Of a stretch of 64,000 nucleotides of DNA, positions 63,101-63,463 are shown one piece after another. Source of the stretch: Adiantum capillus-veneris. Taxonomy: Eukaryota; Streptophyta; Polypodiopsida; Polypodiales; Pteridaceae. The first letter of the stretch is position 1, and the number at the start of each line of letters is the position of its first letter. The notes beneath the pieces are model-generated. The model was given only the letters and a program-made list of their open reading frames with translations. It did not search any database and was not told the origin of the DNA. The stretch lies in NCBI GenBank assembly GCA_014529385.2, contig CM043964.1:109645587-109709586 (forward strand), given 5' to 3'. Made by a program: the position numbers and the translations under genes.

Positions 63101-63463
63101 CCAACAATGACTCATCACTGGCAAATTCTAACTGCAAGAAAACAGCACAACAAGACTTAAAAAGAACAACAGTGATGTGCAAATATCGCCAAATCCATTT
63201 TTTTTGAAGAAATATTTCAGTTTTTGTGGAGATTGTAAAAGAATACCTTTGTGATACCTGATCTGGAGATTGCAATATTTTCTATATCTTGTAACAAGTT
63301 TGCATCTATAATCTGTCAGATAGACAGGTAATTTGAATATCAAAATTCCAGCATATCATAGCTACTCAATCAAACTTGAAATCTCCTTTACCACCTTCAA
63401 GAATCCGTTGAAAAATCCGCACGCAAAGACCAATCCAGTGGGAGAGTAAGCAATAGTCTCTGC
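11029..63463 (-). CDS. CFAP251: CFAP251/FAP251 (WDR66)-like cilium protein, spliced gene, N-terminal part outside window
   Basis: CFAP251 belongs to the calmodulin- and radial-spoke-associated complex at the base of radial spokes in motile axonemes; in a plant it would act in sperm flagella. I assembled it from exons on the minus strand: 63392-63463, 63258-63312, 63048-63127, (62885-62960 uncertain), 49566-49700, 31769-31912, 31374-31543, 28486-28639, 12183-12319, 11973-12075, 11686-11771 and 11029-11140. Except at the gap between 63,048 and 49,700, every junction has AG/GT borders and keeps the reading frame, and the peptides follow the family order: WD40 repeats, then the C-terminal region around PFxxxxxGG and YFFTSQIFSQ, then an EF-hand-like tail ending in a stop. 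The N-terminal WD40 repeats lie beyond 64 kb. Three introns of about 13-18 kb are packed with nested retrotransposons. Family assignment comes from remembered CFAP251 sequence, not a search. Confidence 0.82.
11686..11771 (-). CDS. CFAP251: CFAP251-like exon (LNMDLFLTMLQGEGEKMT)
   Basis: Acceptor ACCTGCAG, 28 codons plus AG, donor AG/GTGTGT. ALGADSGSGRLNMDLFLTML then QGEGEKMT matches [20 protein letters not shown] then VTKGEHMT, the second EF-hand-like unit of the tail. Confidence 0.88.
11973..12075 (-). CDS. CFAP251: CFAP251-like exon (ISFNDFLPIFLNHKP)
   Basis: Acceptor TATATCCAG, one base completing the ATC codon, 34 codons, donor AGT/GTAAGT. ISFNDFLPIFLNHKPTMDLD matches the family's INLPDFLKVYLNHKPPFG motif almost position by position. 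The intron from the previous exon is 107 bp. Confidence 0.9.
12183..12319 (-). CDS. CFAP251: CFAP251-like exon (EF-hand-like tail, LHNLLCALGVFPSFHELQEI)
   Basis: Acceptor CATTTGCAG, 45 codons plus AT, donor AT/GTAAGC. IDQLHNLLCALGVFPSFHEL and LQEILTEIKET match the family's [28 protein letters not shown]. It joins in phase to the exon 16 kb away at 28.5 kb, which argues that the whole 16-kb block between them is an intron. Confidence 0.88.
12867..12882. repeat. left target-site duplication of nest 1
   Basis: CTGTGCGGCATACTTT here is repeated exactly at 27,750-27,765. The left copy runs straight into a T/C-rich tail that is the 3' end of a minus-strand LINE. This is the usual signature of target-primed LINE insertion. 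Confidence 0.92.
13107..13268. repeat. 80-bp tandem duplication in the LINE L2 3' region
   Basis: CTGGGTGCCAAAGTTGCAAG at 13,107 recurs at 13,187 (one substitution) and both copies run to TCTCTGAAACTGGCCCCT. The related LINE at 36.2 kb has a single copy. Confidence 0.9.
13269..13863 (+). mobile_element. plus-strand LINE 3'-end fragment with poly(A), inside L2
   Basis: The plus strand encodes a zf-RVT-like end: CVRCSASEESVQHLL, then a stop and DC, then WRQRNSRMFDHIDLDPF and a stop at about 13,741. A 3' tail and poly(A) follow at 13,854-13,862. After the poly(A), sequence homologous to the minus-strand LINE resumes at about 13,880. The piece has its own internal duplication: CTTTTTGGATTCGTGCCGCT through GGAGTATTTGG at about 13,412-13,493 and 13,513-13,597. 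It differs from the LINE it landed in, so a second LINE family is present. Confidence 0.72.
14595..15240 (+). mobile_element. chromodomain Ty3 element remnant (family D), internally deleted
   Basis: TGTTACGTCC...GTAGTATGTCCGGCCAGTG occurs at 14,596 and again at 14,873 after a purine tract, marking 5' and 3' LTR starts. Between them is a short coding remnant with the chromodomain pattern PESVLDQRV...LEYLIKWKHRP, split by frameshifts. The insertion interrupts LINE sequence that reads CAGGGTCTATGAC in the sister copy, and AGGGT flanks it at 14,590-14,594 and 15,241-15,245, a 5-bp target duplication. Nearly all of the 5' LTR and internal region is lost. Confidence 0.72.
16495..17087 (-). repeat. 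tandem triplication of a ~197-bp RT segment in LINE L2
   Basis: Three head-to-tail copies start at about 16,495, 16,691 and 16,888 (each GTCATCAACAMACTC-like) and end in CCTCTTCCCCCTGGCAAC. Each encodes the same RT stretch: GGRGERF, TRSVRQGYPLAPFLFLFY, AMSRF, PIQREELLDA. The sister LINE at 38.0 kb has one copy. The repeated unit begins at the FxDDS catalytic box. Confidence 0.92.
18866..19083 (+). repeat. 5' LTR of A1 (shortened)
   Basis: Starts TGTCACAAATTGGTGACGTG and ends GCCCAAGTTTGTTACA. It lacks about 300 bp of the middle of the 3' LTR (the part with CTGCTTTTGG and the AGAATAAAAGAGCCC stretch), and it carries a short (AC)n at about 18,904-18,923. Confidence 0.88.
19085..19096 (+). promoter_or_regulatory. 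primer-binding site of A1 (tRNA-iMet)
   Basis: TGGTATCAGAGC lies one base after the 5' LTR and is complementary to the 3' end of plant initiator methionine tRNA. It sets the plus orientation of A1. Confidence 0.92.
19097..19964 (+). other. A1 left internal region, no coding recognised
   Basis: About 870 bp between the primer site and the B1 insertion. The frames are short and interrupted. I see no zinc knuckle, protease or RT motif. Confidence 0.6.
19965..20554 (-). repeat. 3' LTR of B1
   Basis: On the plus strand it begins TGTAGCGCGGATAGTGTGTC and ends GTAGCCTTGCTACG; the final TACA has become TACG. It is closely similar along its length to 25,821-26,397. Confidence 0.88.
20830..21560 (-). 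pseudogene. captured TLC-domain (TMEM56/TLCD-like) gene fragment in B1
   Basis: The minus-strand frame ending at a stop near 21,013 encodes about 180 residues. It starts after an in-frame stop near 21,557 with VTGSDIALHFHQ and continues without interruption. It shows the TLC-domain pattern: hydrophobic segments, DLLHYALFIPEDALFILHHV with the conserved HH, ECARFMQNLWTLASL, then FFTFVRGFLGPLLTWYISVY and a last hydrophobic helix before the stop. TLC proteins are multi-spanning membrane proteins of the TRAM/LAG1/CLN8 group. No introns interrupt it and about 180 bp of 3'-UTR-like sequence follows, which suggests capture from an mRNA. It has no start codon of its own and is in the sense orientation of B1. 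Conserved host cargo rather than a transposon gene is my inference. Confidence 0.72.
21604..21960. repeat. G-rich minisatellite in B1
   Basis: Irregular repeats of GGGTAGGGGGCGAGGGG-like units with the G-rich strand on plus. The proline-rich frames on the minus strand are translations of this array. Similar arrays lie at 44,340-44,720 (B3) and 53,660-54,600 (B2). Confidence 0.9.
22020..22290 (-). other. unrecognised coding-like segment in B1 (possible second cargo)
   Basis: The minus-strand frame reads through KGRHFYDSCTYPVLLTKMQS, RLASFKVTEASSN and GWFEKLVGRPDSILLYGPFV with normal-looking composition. It follows the protease-downstream linker shared with B2 and B3 but has no counterpart in either. 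I do not recognise the family. It could be another captured exon or a diverged part of the element. Confidence 0.4.
22362..23470 (-). CDS. B1 protease and linker (retropepsin-like)
   Basis: The active-site region reads IVDGGSGINLMPEFTMLALG, the DGGS version of the retropepsin motif found in several plant Ty3 lineages. TVTLADQRTVYPVGIVDNVP follows, then a linker with SDEDLLEWLDATKSMPCYGV. A stop separates the protease from the linker near 22,930, and another break lies near 23,200. B2 has the same order in one open frame. Normally it would process the Gag-Pol polyprotein. Here it is broken. Confidence 0.8.
23566..23847 (-). CDS. B1 zinc-knuckle region of Gag
   Basis: CYRCGEYGHYQSKFP then CRHCLEMKDHYSKDCP: two nucleocapsid-type CCHC knuckles, the first having lost its last cysteine (F instead of C). 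The sequence upstream on the minus strand is cut by the copia fragment. Confidence 0.85.
   Translation of the reverse strand: MNRPILCYRCGEYGHYQSKFPLSKGSPPCRHCLEMKDHYSKDCPKLLASMALIPSQSQNEFTFPKLNLIVVSTIPQPPILPTWLPLKISRYNW
23848..24262 (-). mobile_element. Ty1/copia reverse-transcriptase fragment inserted in B1
   Basis: The minus strand encodes a copia RT core: LNQMDVNTAFLHGDIEEDMH, LVCKLKRALYGLRQSSRQWY and LYVDDMLLAGK (catalytic YVDD at about 23,891-23,905). The frame is open across about 115 codons. At the same place B2 has about 170 bp of its own Gag region instead, so the fragment replaced that stretch. AAGCTT occurs at the left edge and AGCTT near the right edge (about 24,226), hinting at microhomology-guided capture. 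No copia LTR or integrase is present. Confidence 0.85.
24587..25258 (-). CDS. B1 Gag (capsid-like, Retrotrans_gag)
   Basis: An open frame of 223 codons. VNIKFPTFKGLSLEDADDHA then VLFPSTLDGLADKWYNRFVE, WAALRKQFCAAF and LQPEETFAELMTKTKSLVAK form the usual Ty3 capsid-like pattern (ALxWY-type helix, then F...F motif). It packages element RNA. The same protein is read in B2 at about 56,942-57,680. Confidence 0.88.
   Translation of the reverse strand: MLQPAIEQQALEQEAMEELTSVLAKVNIKFPTFKGLSLEDADDHARRFVSLCRDRGLNREHAYLVLFPSTLDGLADKWYNRFVENQFPTWAALRKQFCAAFRPSDFQEKVLDELANMVLQPEETFAELMTKTKSLVAKLPQQPGEFMVKKWVEKALPKTSQQKLRERLRPDATLEEFVTAATRIERARKPFTNSPQVGTPSVFLESPFDPLTSLRRETEALKS
25821..26397 (-). repeat. 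5' LTR of B1
   Basis: TGTAGCGCGGATAGTGTGTC through GTAGCCCTACTACA on the plus strand. On the minus strand it is followed by GGTGCTCTCATTTTTGGCAC and CTCTTGGTGGGACC, where the primer site should lie. I could not assign the primer tRNA. Confidence 0.88.
26721..26884 (+). repeat. five tandem 33-bp repeats in A1
   Basis: Units AAAGATTTCTCGCACATGAC, AGTGCTTGAGGCG start at 26,721, 26,754, about 26,786, 26,819 and 26,852, with a few substitutions each. They lie in the right internal part of A1, upstream of its polypurine tract. Confidence 0.92.
27205..27729 (+). repeat. 3' LTR of A1
   Basis: 525 bp from TGTCACAAACTGGTGACG to AGTTTCTTACA, preceded by AGCGGGGGGTA. It contains a (CA)n microsatellite at about 27,235-27,270 and a likely promoter/poly(A) zone with AGAATAAAAGAGCCC. 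The LTR relics at 33,991 and 51,807 and the LTR at 59,869 share its ends and some internal words. Confidence 0.9.
27750..27765. repeat. right target-site duplication of nest 1
   Basis: Exact 16-bp match to 12,867-12,882. It marks the 5' edge of the LINE, now displaced 14.9 kb from its 3' edge by later insertions. The 20 bp at 27,730-27,749 should be the last remnant of the LINE 5' end. Confidence 0.92.
27766..28485. other. intron sequence right of nest 1
   Basis: AT-rich host intron between nest 1 and the 28.5-kb exon. I see no element ends or coding here. Confidence 0.6.
28486..28639 (-). CDS. CFAP251: CFAP251-like exon (PFLGHFKGG...YFFTSQIFSQ)
   Basis: Acceptor TTTTAACAG, one base completing the glycine codon, then 51 codons to donor CAG/GTACTT. 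IINLWRVSLPLTEKFF closes the last blade, and PFLGHFKGG with KEYFFTSQIFSQ matches the family's PFYGLLSGG...EDYFYYSQIRSQ. The following intron (12,320-28,485) contains transposon nest 1. Confidence 0.86.
28745..28885. repeat. degenerate ~35-bp repeats (AATTACCCCT-type)
   Basis: Four imperfect units built on AATTYCCNAAATACCCCTT, within the 2.7-kb intron between the 28.5- and 31.4-kb exons. Confidence 0.6.
29360..30135. other. unrecognised GC-richer segment in an intron
   Basis: GC-richer than its surroundings, with two direct copies of a CAGGTTGACCCCTCCTCYGACAG-like word at about 29,577 and 29,627. Open frames exist on both strands but I recognise no family. It is probably a piece of an element not otherwise present in the window. 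Confidence 0.35.
30290..30370. repeat. direct repeat GCATGCATGCCTCCCCATGA
   Basis: The GCATGCATGCCTCCCCATGAT word and the CACACAATCAGCAT that follows occur twice, about 40 bp apart. Confidence 0.85.
31374..31543 (-). CDS. CFAP251: CFAP251-like exon (LAFGTKNRILGVMVLPL)
   Basis: Acceptor CTTGCCAG, 56 codons plus GG, donor GG/GTAAGA. It encodes EHLAFGTKNRILGVMVLPL and VVGHAGSIQHMALSHDCKIL, matching the last WD40 repeat of CFAP251 (VGLQILPVDGNPH...VCHPNGVAGMAVSYDG). The split codon GG-G joins correctly to the exon at 28.6 kb. Confidence 0.88.
31769..31912 (-). CDS. CFAP251: CFAP251-like exon (HLLISDSSFKIRIYDTRN)
   Basis: Acceptor CCTTGCAG, 48 codons, donor GAG/GTAGCC. The peptide HLLISDSSFKIRIYDTRN, then CHKTLLGPTFESPVDSI, closely follows the family's FLLICNSGYKVKLFNATT and CRKTLLGPAYGSPIEQ. 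The CxKTLLGP motif is the strongest single identifier of this family in the window. The GTAGCC donor is weaker than the others. Confidence 0.88.
32388..32660. repeat. 85-bp direct repeat, spacing 188 bp
   Basis: GATAAACAATCASTGAACA through TTCACAACATCAAAM at 32,388-32,472 and 32,576-32,660, with a handful of substitutions. It lies left of nest 2, in the intron between the 49.6- and 31.8-kb exons. Confidence 0.88.
32800..33960 (+). pseudogene. unrecognised plus-strand coding-like relic
   Basis: Three plus-strand frames (32,807-33,001, 33,188-33,541 and 33,661-33,948) follow each other with hydrophobic, W/H-rich peptides such as HIDHFMSKAIEFLWQTQLDC. Scattered stops and shifts separate them. 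It may be an old transposon gene. I recognise no catalytic motif. Confidence 0.3.
33991..34570 (+). repeat. family-A LTR, interrupted by B3
   Basis: Begins TGTCACAAACTACTGACTTG and contains, in the order of the A1 3' LTR, a GCTGATG...GTGGTAGCTGTAA part, TGCTTTTGAG, the GGGCCT.TAAATAAGACCCATGGGCTCTCAC stretch and GAAATACCGAAAGG. It stops at GAGGCCAG, where the B3 LTR begins at 34,571. Confidence 0.75.
34571..35149 (-). repeat. 3' LTR of B3
   Basis: On the plus strand TGTCGCAGAGATAATGTGTC through GTAGCCTTGCTACA, followed by GGTTGCCCGCCACAAGACCAC and TCACCG-GGTGAG as in B1 and B2. It is more diverged from the B1 LTRs than they are from each other, judging by eye. Confidence 0.85.
35150..35953 (-). 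CDS. B3 extra ORF, distal part (Q/P/Y-rich repeats)
   Basis: Minus-strand frames continue the protein interrupted by the LINE: FALRHALQEKSKIINDLRTQ, a coiled-coil-like stretch, then a Gln/Pro/Tyr-rich part with two copies of a 36-residue unit holding GYAQPQQF, FYPQ and GPSTxTxVGY. Frameshifts separate the pieces. Its function is unknown. Confidence 0.55.
35937..35953. repeat. left target-site duplication of LINE L1
   Basis: AAAATAGTCGCATCTCT is repeated with one substitution (AAAATAGTCCCATCTCT) at 42,460-42,476. The copies lie just outside the T-rich LINE tail and its G-rich 5' end. Confidence 0.92.
36241..37860 (-). pseudogene. LINE L1 ORF2 C-terminal part (zf-RVT)
   Basis: ITLPCSQGGLGIIDPAQQSR begins the post-RT region typical of plant LINEs. 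Near 36,600-36,760 come RVTLFQWLVAHRATAVGSWL and CAACDHLVESQHHCLWDCPS, the zf-RVT cysteine/histidine cluster. A short C-terminal helix region ends near 36,241. No RNase H domain is apparent. Confidence 0.85.
37761..38600 (-). pseudogene. LINE L1 ORF2 reverse transcriptase
   Basis: YLIPKEGGSLDEIRQWRPI, FVKERSILDNIF, VILLLDFEKAYDRVDWDFLE and FADDSVLYLDG (catalytic ADD at about 37,911-37,922) are the standard LINE RT boxes. A one-base shift near 38,595 and a TGA after RSVRQG near 38,050 break it. Just after LHRCEQ about 0.45 kb present in copy L2 is missing. Confidence 0.9.
39310..40063 (-). pseudogene. LINE L1 ORF2 endonuclease domain
   Basis: MRIVSWNVQGLGEPQFQRQR opens the apurinic-endonuclease-like fold. 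DLLMLQEHHL carries the catalytic Glu, GFLNIYAPN and RDFNMLEDPSDRIGG follow, and SDHAPMIL near 39,320 is the closing SDH motif. One TAG near 39,500 interrupts it. The domain nicks target DNA for insertion. Confidence 0.88.
40708..41955 (-). pseudogene. LINE L1 ORF1 (RNA-binding, CCHC)
   Basis: It starts MEAPASPQRDSPEPPSLDPA. A conserved N-terminal stretch, RLALSPTEQASLAAEVERLQ and SIICKILGTRPSRGELRDLL, is also found in copy L2, and a central domain with HFRQWRHGFDPASDVLVEEA follows. A zinc knuckle CFICRQMGHLEKACP lies near residue 230, then Pro/Gln-rich and Pro/Ser-rich tails. One in-frame TAG (41,077-41,079) splits off the last part. LINE ORF1 proteins bind the element's RNA. Confidence 0.85.
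41960..42459 (-). repeat. LINE L1 G-rich 5' UTR with poly-G runs
   Basis: The plus strand has an uninterrupted run of 34 G at 42,122-42,155 and of 22 G at 42,351-42,372, embedded in GGGC/AGGG-rich sequence (C-rich in the sense of the LINE). Poly-proline frames here are artefacts of these runs. Confidence 0.9.
42460..42476. repeat. right target-site duplication of LINE L1
   Basis: The partner of 35,937-35,953. The pair fixes the LINE limits at 35,954-42,459 and shows where the extra ORF of B3 was split. Confidence 0.92.
42460..44085 (-). CDS. B3 extra ORF, proximal part, interrupted by LINE at 42,459
   Basis: It starts at MAGSSWQMRRGALCKTPTQR (44,085), followed by an acidic Ser-rich stretch. 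After a shift come SKDQLGLTALATTDLPTDVP and MVHELLNRFYKLRGHNLTAM, then a KKKKKK basic patch near 43,035, a Pro/Ser/Thr-rich linker and a helical segment LSEEILQESRYAIATIELGA ending in ESAITDRDGTIF at the LINE junction. The frame resumes across the LINE at 35,953. Several frameshifts are visible. It lies between integrase and the 3' LTR in the sense orientation, like the extra ORFs of Athila/Tat elements. I do not recognise the protein family. Confidence 0.6.
44340..44720. repeat. G-rich minisatellite in B3
   Basis: Repeats of GGTAGGGGCGAGGGGGTTTAGATAGGGACGAG type, G-rich on plus. It lies between integrase and the extra ORF. Confidence 0.88.
44720..45590. other. unassigned segment of B3 with possible captured exons
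   Basis: It sits between the G-rich array and the integrase C-terminus. The plus strand has an open stretch ending KDDAWTLFEFVHAPFSRLML, a stop at about 44,887. On the minus strand a frame starts MASRCFTLLFLIAVFISHVE (signal-peptide-like) and runs to a GTAAGT donor-like word near 45,075, then on through a hydrophobic segment. By position this matches the cargo site of B1 and B2. I recognise no family. Confidence 0.35.
45594..46953 (-). pseudogene. B3 integrase
   Basis: In order: a zinc-binding HHCC region (AHNGPTTAQKIL...CDVCQYCG, about 46,560-46,670), the catalytic core with WGLDFVGP (first D, near 46,470), FGCPPEITSDRGSPL (second D, near 46,280) and ANGHAESTNKIL (E, near 46,170), then the C-terminal GPYIVKE module (near 45,735). 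At least two frameshifts (near 46,470 and 46,256) and a stop near 45,812 inactivate it. It normally inserts element cDNA into the genome. Confidence 0.87.
46954..47170. mobile_element. MITE-like insert in B3 pol (217 bp)
   Basis: AT-rich insert between RNase H and the integrase zinc domain. Terminal inverted repeats of 30 bp (46,954-46,983 GGATTTAATATTTACGTGAT... against 47,141-47,170) match at 25 of 30 positions. The inner word TTTTACGTGATCAC repeats part of the left end. I could not make out a clear target duplication or assign a superfamily. Confidence 0.6.
47180..48425 (-). pseudogene. B3 reverse transcriptase and RNase H
   Basis: RT: LNPKYAEVVKKELEKIQEAG, HSEWLSPMVIALKKQ, MSFGLKNAPPSFNRTV, then CIFMDDFSTF with the catalytic DD at about 47,914-47,919, and the thumb GLAPDPKKIVSILKLPPLIN and KGVQSFIGHTGYHRRFI. 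RNase H follows in broken form, with VITDHHALCYLLNK. Frameshifts near 48,200, 47,900 and 47,760 and several stops break it. The order is the Ty3 one, RT before integrase. Confidence 0.87.
48560..49370 (-). pseudogene. B3 protease C-terminal part and linker
   Basis: VTLANQRTVYLVGIVDKVPL, then LPQVEGGFPLLIGRPWLHHT and MDPVVHHSSLSVESKPDLEQ, parallel the B1 and B2 protease tails. The active-site DGGS is missing because homology stops at about 49,370. The linker continues with LPPGWLQEEYADFHIDQTLV before RT. Confidence 0.82.
49566..49700 (-). CDS. CFAP251: CFAP251-like exon (DSMIVEYDLIES...)
   Basis: Acceptor CTGTTTCAG, 45 codons in phase 0, donor GAG/GTGAAT. DSMIVEYDLIESVKEKRLKL aligns with the family's [20 protein letters not shown] segment, where a WD40 strand passes into the next linker. 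It is a 135-bp island between the two retrotransposon blocks that fill the introns on either side. Confidence 0.82.
49701..51806. other. intron sequence between nests 2 and 3
   Basis: AT-rich, with no element ends and no convincing exon; short frames only. The intron continues leftward as 49,371-49,565 on the far side of the 49.6-kb exon. Confidence 0.55.
51807..51985 (+). repeat. family-A LTR fragment
   Basis: Begins TGTCACAAGTTTGTGACGTGGCATGCCC, the start of family-A LTRs, and continues about 180 bp before LINE sequence takes over. Confidence 0.7.
51986..52411 (+). mobile_element. plus-strand fragment of the L1-type LINE
   Basis: It reads parallel to the reverse strand of copy L2 at about 15,860-16,280 and L1 at about 37,680-37,850, with the plus-strand peptide ITLPCSQGGLGIIDPAQQSK. 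Both ends are abrupt: the left abuts an LTR fragment, the right abuts protease sequence of A2. It appears to be a rearrangement piece rather than a normal 3'-anchored LINE insertion. Confidence 0.82.
52412..52688 (-). pseudogene. A2 protease region, left of B2
   Basis: FFDGEAKANFISPELASRLG and PDRMGPQAEATLAAPGRDVA, then IMPLEGCDILLGIPWYHKNN, the usual retropepsin-like tail of Ty3 elements. DGEA stands where DSGA/DTGA is expected, so the active-site motif is degenerate or atypical. Confidence 0.72.
52694..53275 (-). repeat. 3' LTR of B2
   Basis: Plus strand TGTAGCGCGGATAATGTGTC to GCCTGCACTACA. The first ~330 bp are almost identical to the other B2 LTR; the middle then differs (GGTAAAAGGTAAAGAAG and AACCCCTAACCATAAT are only here). 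Confidence 0.88.
53660..54600. repeat. long G-rich minisatellite in B2 (~0.94 kb)
   Basis: Variants of GGTAGGGGCGAGGGG, GGTGGGTAGGGACGAGG and GGGCGAGGGCGAGGG run for more than 900 bp with very few T or C. It is the largest of the three related arrays. Runs of three or more G recur every few bases on the plus strand. Confidence 0.92.
54679..54924 (+). pseudogene. captured GDSL esterase/lipase exon fragment, duplicated, antisense in B2
   Basis: The plus strand encodes LVPALFCFGDSLVDYGNNN, block I of plant GDSL lipases (FGDSxxDxGNNN with the nucleophile Ser). A 100-bp piece occurs twice, at 54,679-54,778 and 54,825-54,924 (period 146 bp), followed each time by related GACGCTCTTGAT...ACAACTGTGAACCC sequence. 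It runs opposite to B2. Only the first block is present, so it cannot be an active enzyme. On the minus strand the same DNA prolongs the B2 frame with no meaning of its own. Confidence 0.82.
55000..56809 (-). CDS. B2 Gag C-terminal/zinc-knuckle and protease frame
   Basis: An open frame of 778 codons starts at 56,809 and runs on into cargo and array DNA to 54,473; the element-specific part ends near 55,050. Two zinc knuckles, CYRCREYGHYQSKCP and CRHCPKTKDHYSKDC, lie near residues 92-135. The protease motif VIVDGGSGINLMPEFTML lies near 55,730-55,790, with VFPLLIGRPWLRHTKALHDW further on. The linker then has SDEDLLEWLEATKSMPCYGV. It is the best-preserved protease of the family in the window. The absence of RT after the linker matches B1. 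Confidence 0.88.
56942..57690 (-). CDS. B2 Gag (capsid-like)
   Basis: Capsid-type pattern as in B1: VLFPSTLDGLADKWYSQFAQ, TLRQQFCAAFRPGDYQEKVL and LQPEETFAELMTKTKSLVAK. The N-terminal piece ASVLAKLNIKFPTF is separated by a small frame break near 57,565. A stop at about 56,942 separates it from the zinc-knuckle frame. Confidence 0.85.
58110..58264 (-). repeat. duplicate copy of A2 protease sequence inside B2
   Basis: About 155 bp nearly identical to 52,535-52,693, ending in the same TCTCT next to the right LTR of B2. In B1 the same position holds the element's own leader (GGTGCTCTCATTTTTGGC...). The left end is a sharp junction at 58,110. Confidence 0.85.
58265..58791 (-). repeat. 5' LTR of B2
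   Basis: Plus strand TGTAGCGCGGATAATGTGTC to GTAGCCTGCTACA, with perfect TGTAGC/GCTACA ends, followed by TCTCT. Confidence 0.88.
58940..59425 (-). mobile_element. RT fragment of a third LINE family inside A2 gag
   Basis: The minus strand encodes GLFEVKRSIKQGCPPVLLLF, HPIIGMLKASAARGEIQGLT and KMFADDSLLFLKA (catalytic ADD near 59,120). It is clearly a LINE RT but differs from L1/L2 (SVRQGYPLAPFLFLF). The Gag reading resumes on its low side near 58,890. Neither a poly(A) nor a target duplication was found. Confidence 0.8.
59430..59802 (-). pseudogene. A2 Gag, N-terminal part
   Basis: MDSGKNQTTPTTSGTGGN then FAKDPEYAKFLAQHSFDEVH and, after an in-frame stop, ALKKPPTQGCLLKNNLMALS. The frame is lost where LINE RT sequence begins. 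It corresponds to a Gag start by position only (just after the primer site). Confidence 0.6.
59856..59867 (-). promoter_or_regulatory. primer-binding site of A2 (tRNA-iMet)
   Basis: TGGTATCAAAGC on the minus strand, one base after the LTR. It differs from the A1 site by one base. Confidence 0.9.
59869..60421 (-). repeat. 5' LTR of A2
   Basis: Minus strand TGTCACAAATTGATGATGCG to GTCCAAGTTTGTTACA, 553 bp. The ends are as in A1, and the interior shares GCCAAT and GAAATACCGGAAGGGGC-like words with the other family-A LTRs. Confidence 0.85.
60422..61105 (-). mobile_element. family-B Gag fragment (B5) interrupted by A2
   Basis: Minus-strand zinc knuckles CYRCGEYGHCQSKRP and CRHC, and FTFPKINLIVVSTIPQLP, parallel B1 at 23.6 kb and B2 at 56.4 kb. 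The first knuckle has lost its last cysteine. The low end abuts the A2 LTR; the high end changes at about 61,105, just before DCYYLKGLRQLQ. Confidence 0.82.
61106..61500 (-). pseudogene. coiled-coil coding relic fused to B5
   Basis: The minus strand reads KELKKEWIERIYAQKGGIHE, EILRDEMHAKLKRVMQAQVR, then AELDVAKTLMHAEMV, a charged coiled-coil-like peptide with an in-frame stop near the start and another before the B5 join. B2 has normal Gag sequence at that join. It may be a further captured host fragment or part of another element. I recognise no family. Confidence 0.4.
61501..62884. other. intron sequence right of nest 3
   Basis: Mixed-composition intron DNA. Frames such as 61,930-62,166 (minus) show no family pattern. 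A missing CFAP251 exon might be here but I could not identify it. Confidence 0.5.
62885..62960 (-). CDS. CFAP251: tentative CFAP251-like exon (GHRVTQKCPHLTHG...)
   Basis: After acceptor CCATTTCCAG the phase-0 frame contains GHRVTQKCPHLTHGNTIT. This loosely fits the expected NGQRVWEYLARLRSHRKSI region between the exons at 63.1 and 49.6 kb. No convincing donor fixes the 3' border. The rest of the expected segment (ending in a SLG-like motif) was not found, so at least one small exon is missing from my model. Confidence 0.35.
63048..63127 (-). CDS. CFAP251: CFAP251-like exon (FASDESLLAVADASFAVSL)
   Basis: Acceptor GTTAG supplies the AA that completes the split codon, and the donor is GAG/GTACAA. 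The 80 bp read in frame through FASDESLLAVADASFAVSL, a WD40 strand matching the [21 protein letters not shown] stretch. The more upstream CAG acceptor would bring a stop into frame, so I chose TTAG. Confidence 0.75.
63258..63312 (-). CDS. CFAP251: CFAP251-like exon (IIDANLLQDIENIAISRS)
   Basis: Acceptor CTGACAG, 18 codons plus one base, donor G/GTATCA. The peptide corresponds to the ILDAMSL...YSRTS linker after the preceding blade. It starts in phase 0, as the upstream exon requires, and is separated from it by an intron of only 79 bp. Confidence 0.75.
63392..63463 (-). CDS. CFAP251: CFAP251-like exon (WD40 blade, IAYSPTGLVFACGF)
   Basis: Acceptor TTGTTTTGTTAG precedes GCAGAGACT, and the donor is GTG/GTAAAG. 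The 24 codons (phase 0 to 0) encode a WD40 inner-strand pattern, IAYSPTGLVFACGFFNG. This matches the CFAP251 segment that reads SLTYNPEGALLGAGF in the human protein as I remember it. The neighbouring donor GT at 63,394 is the alternative 3' border. Confidence 0.72.
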
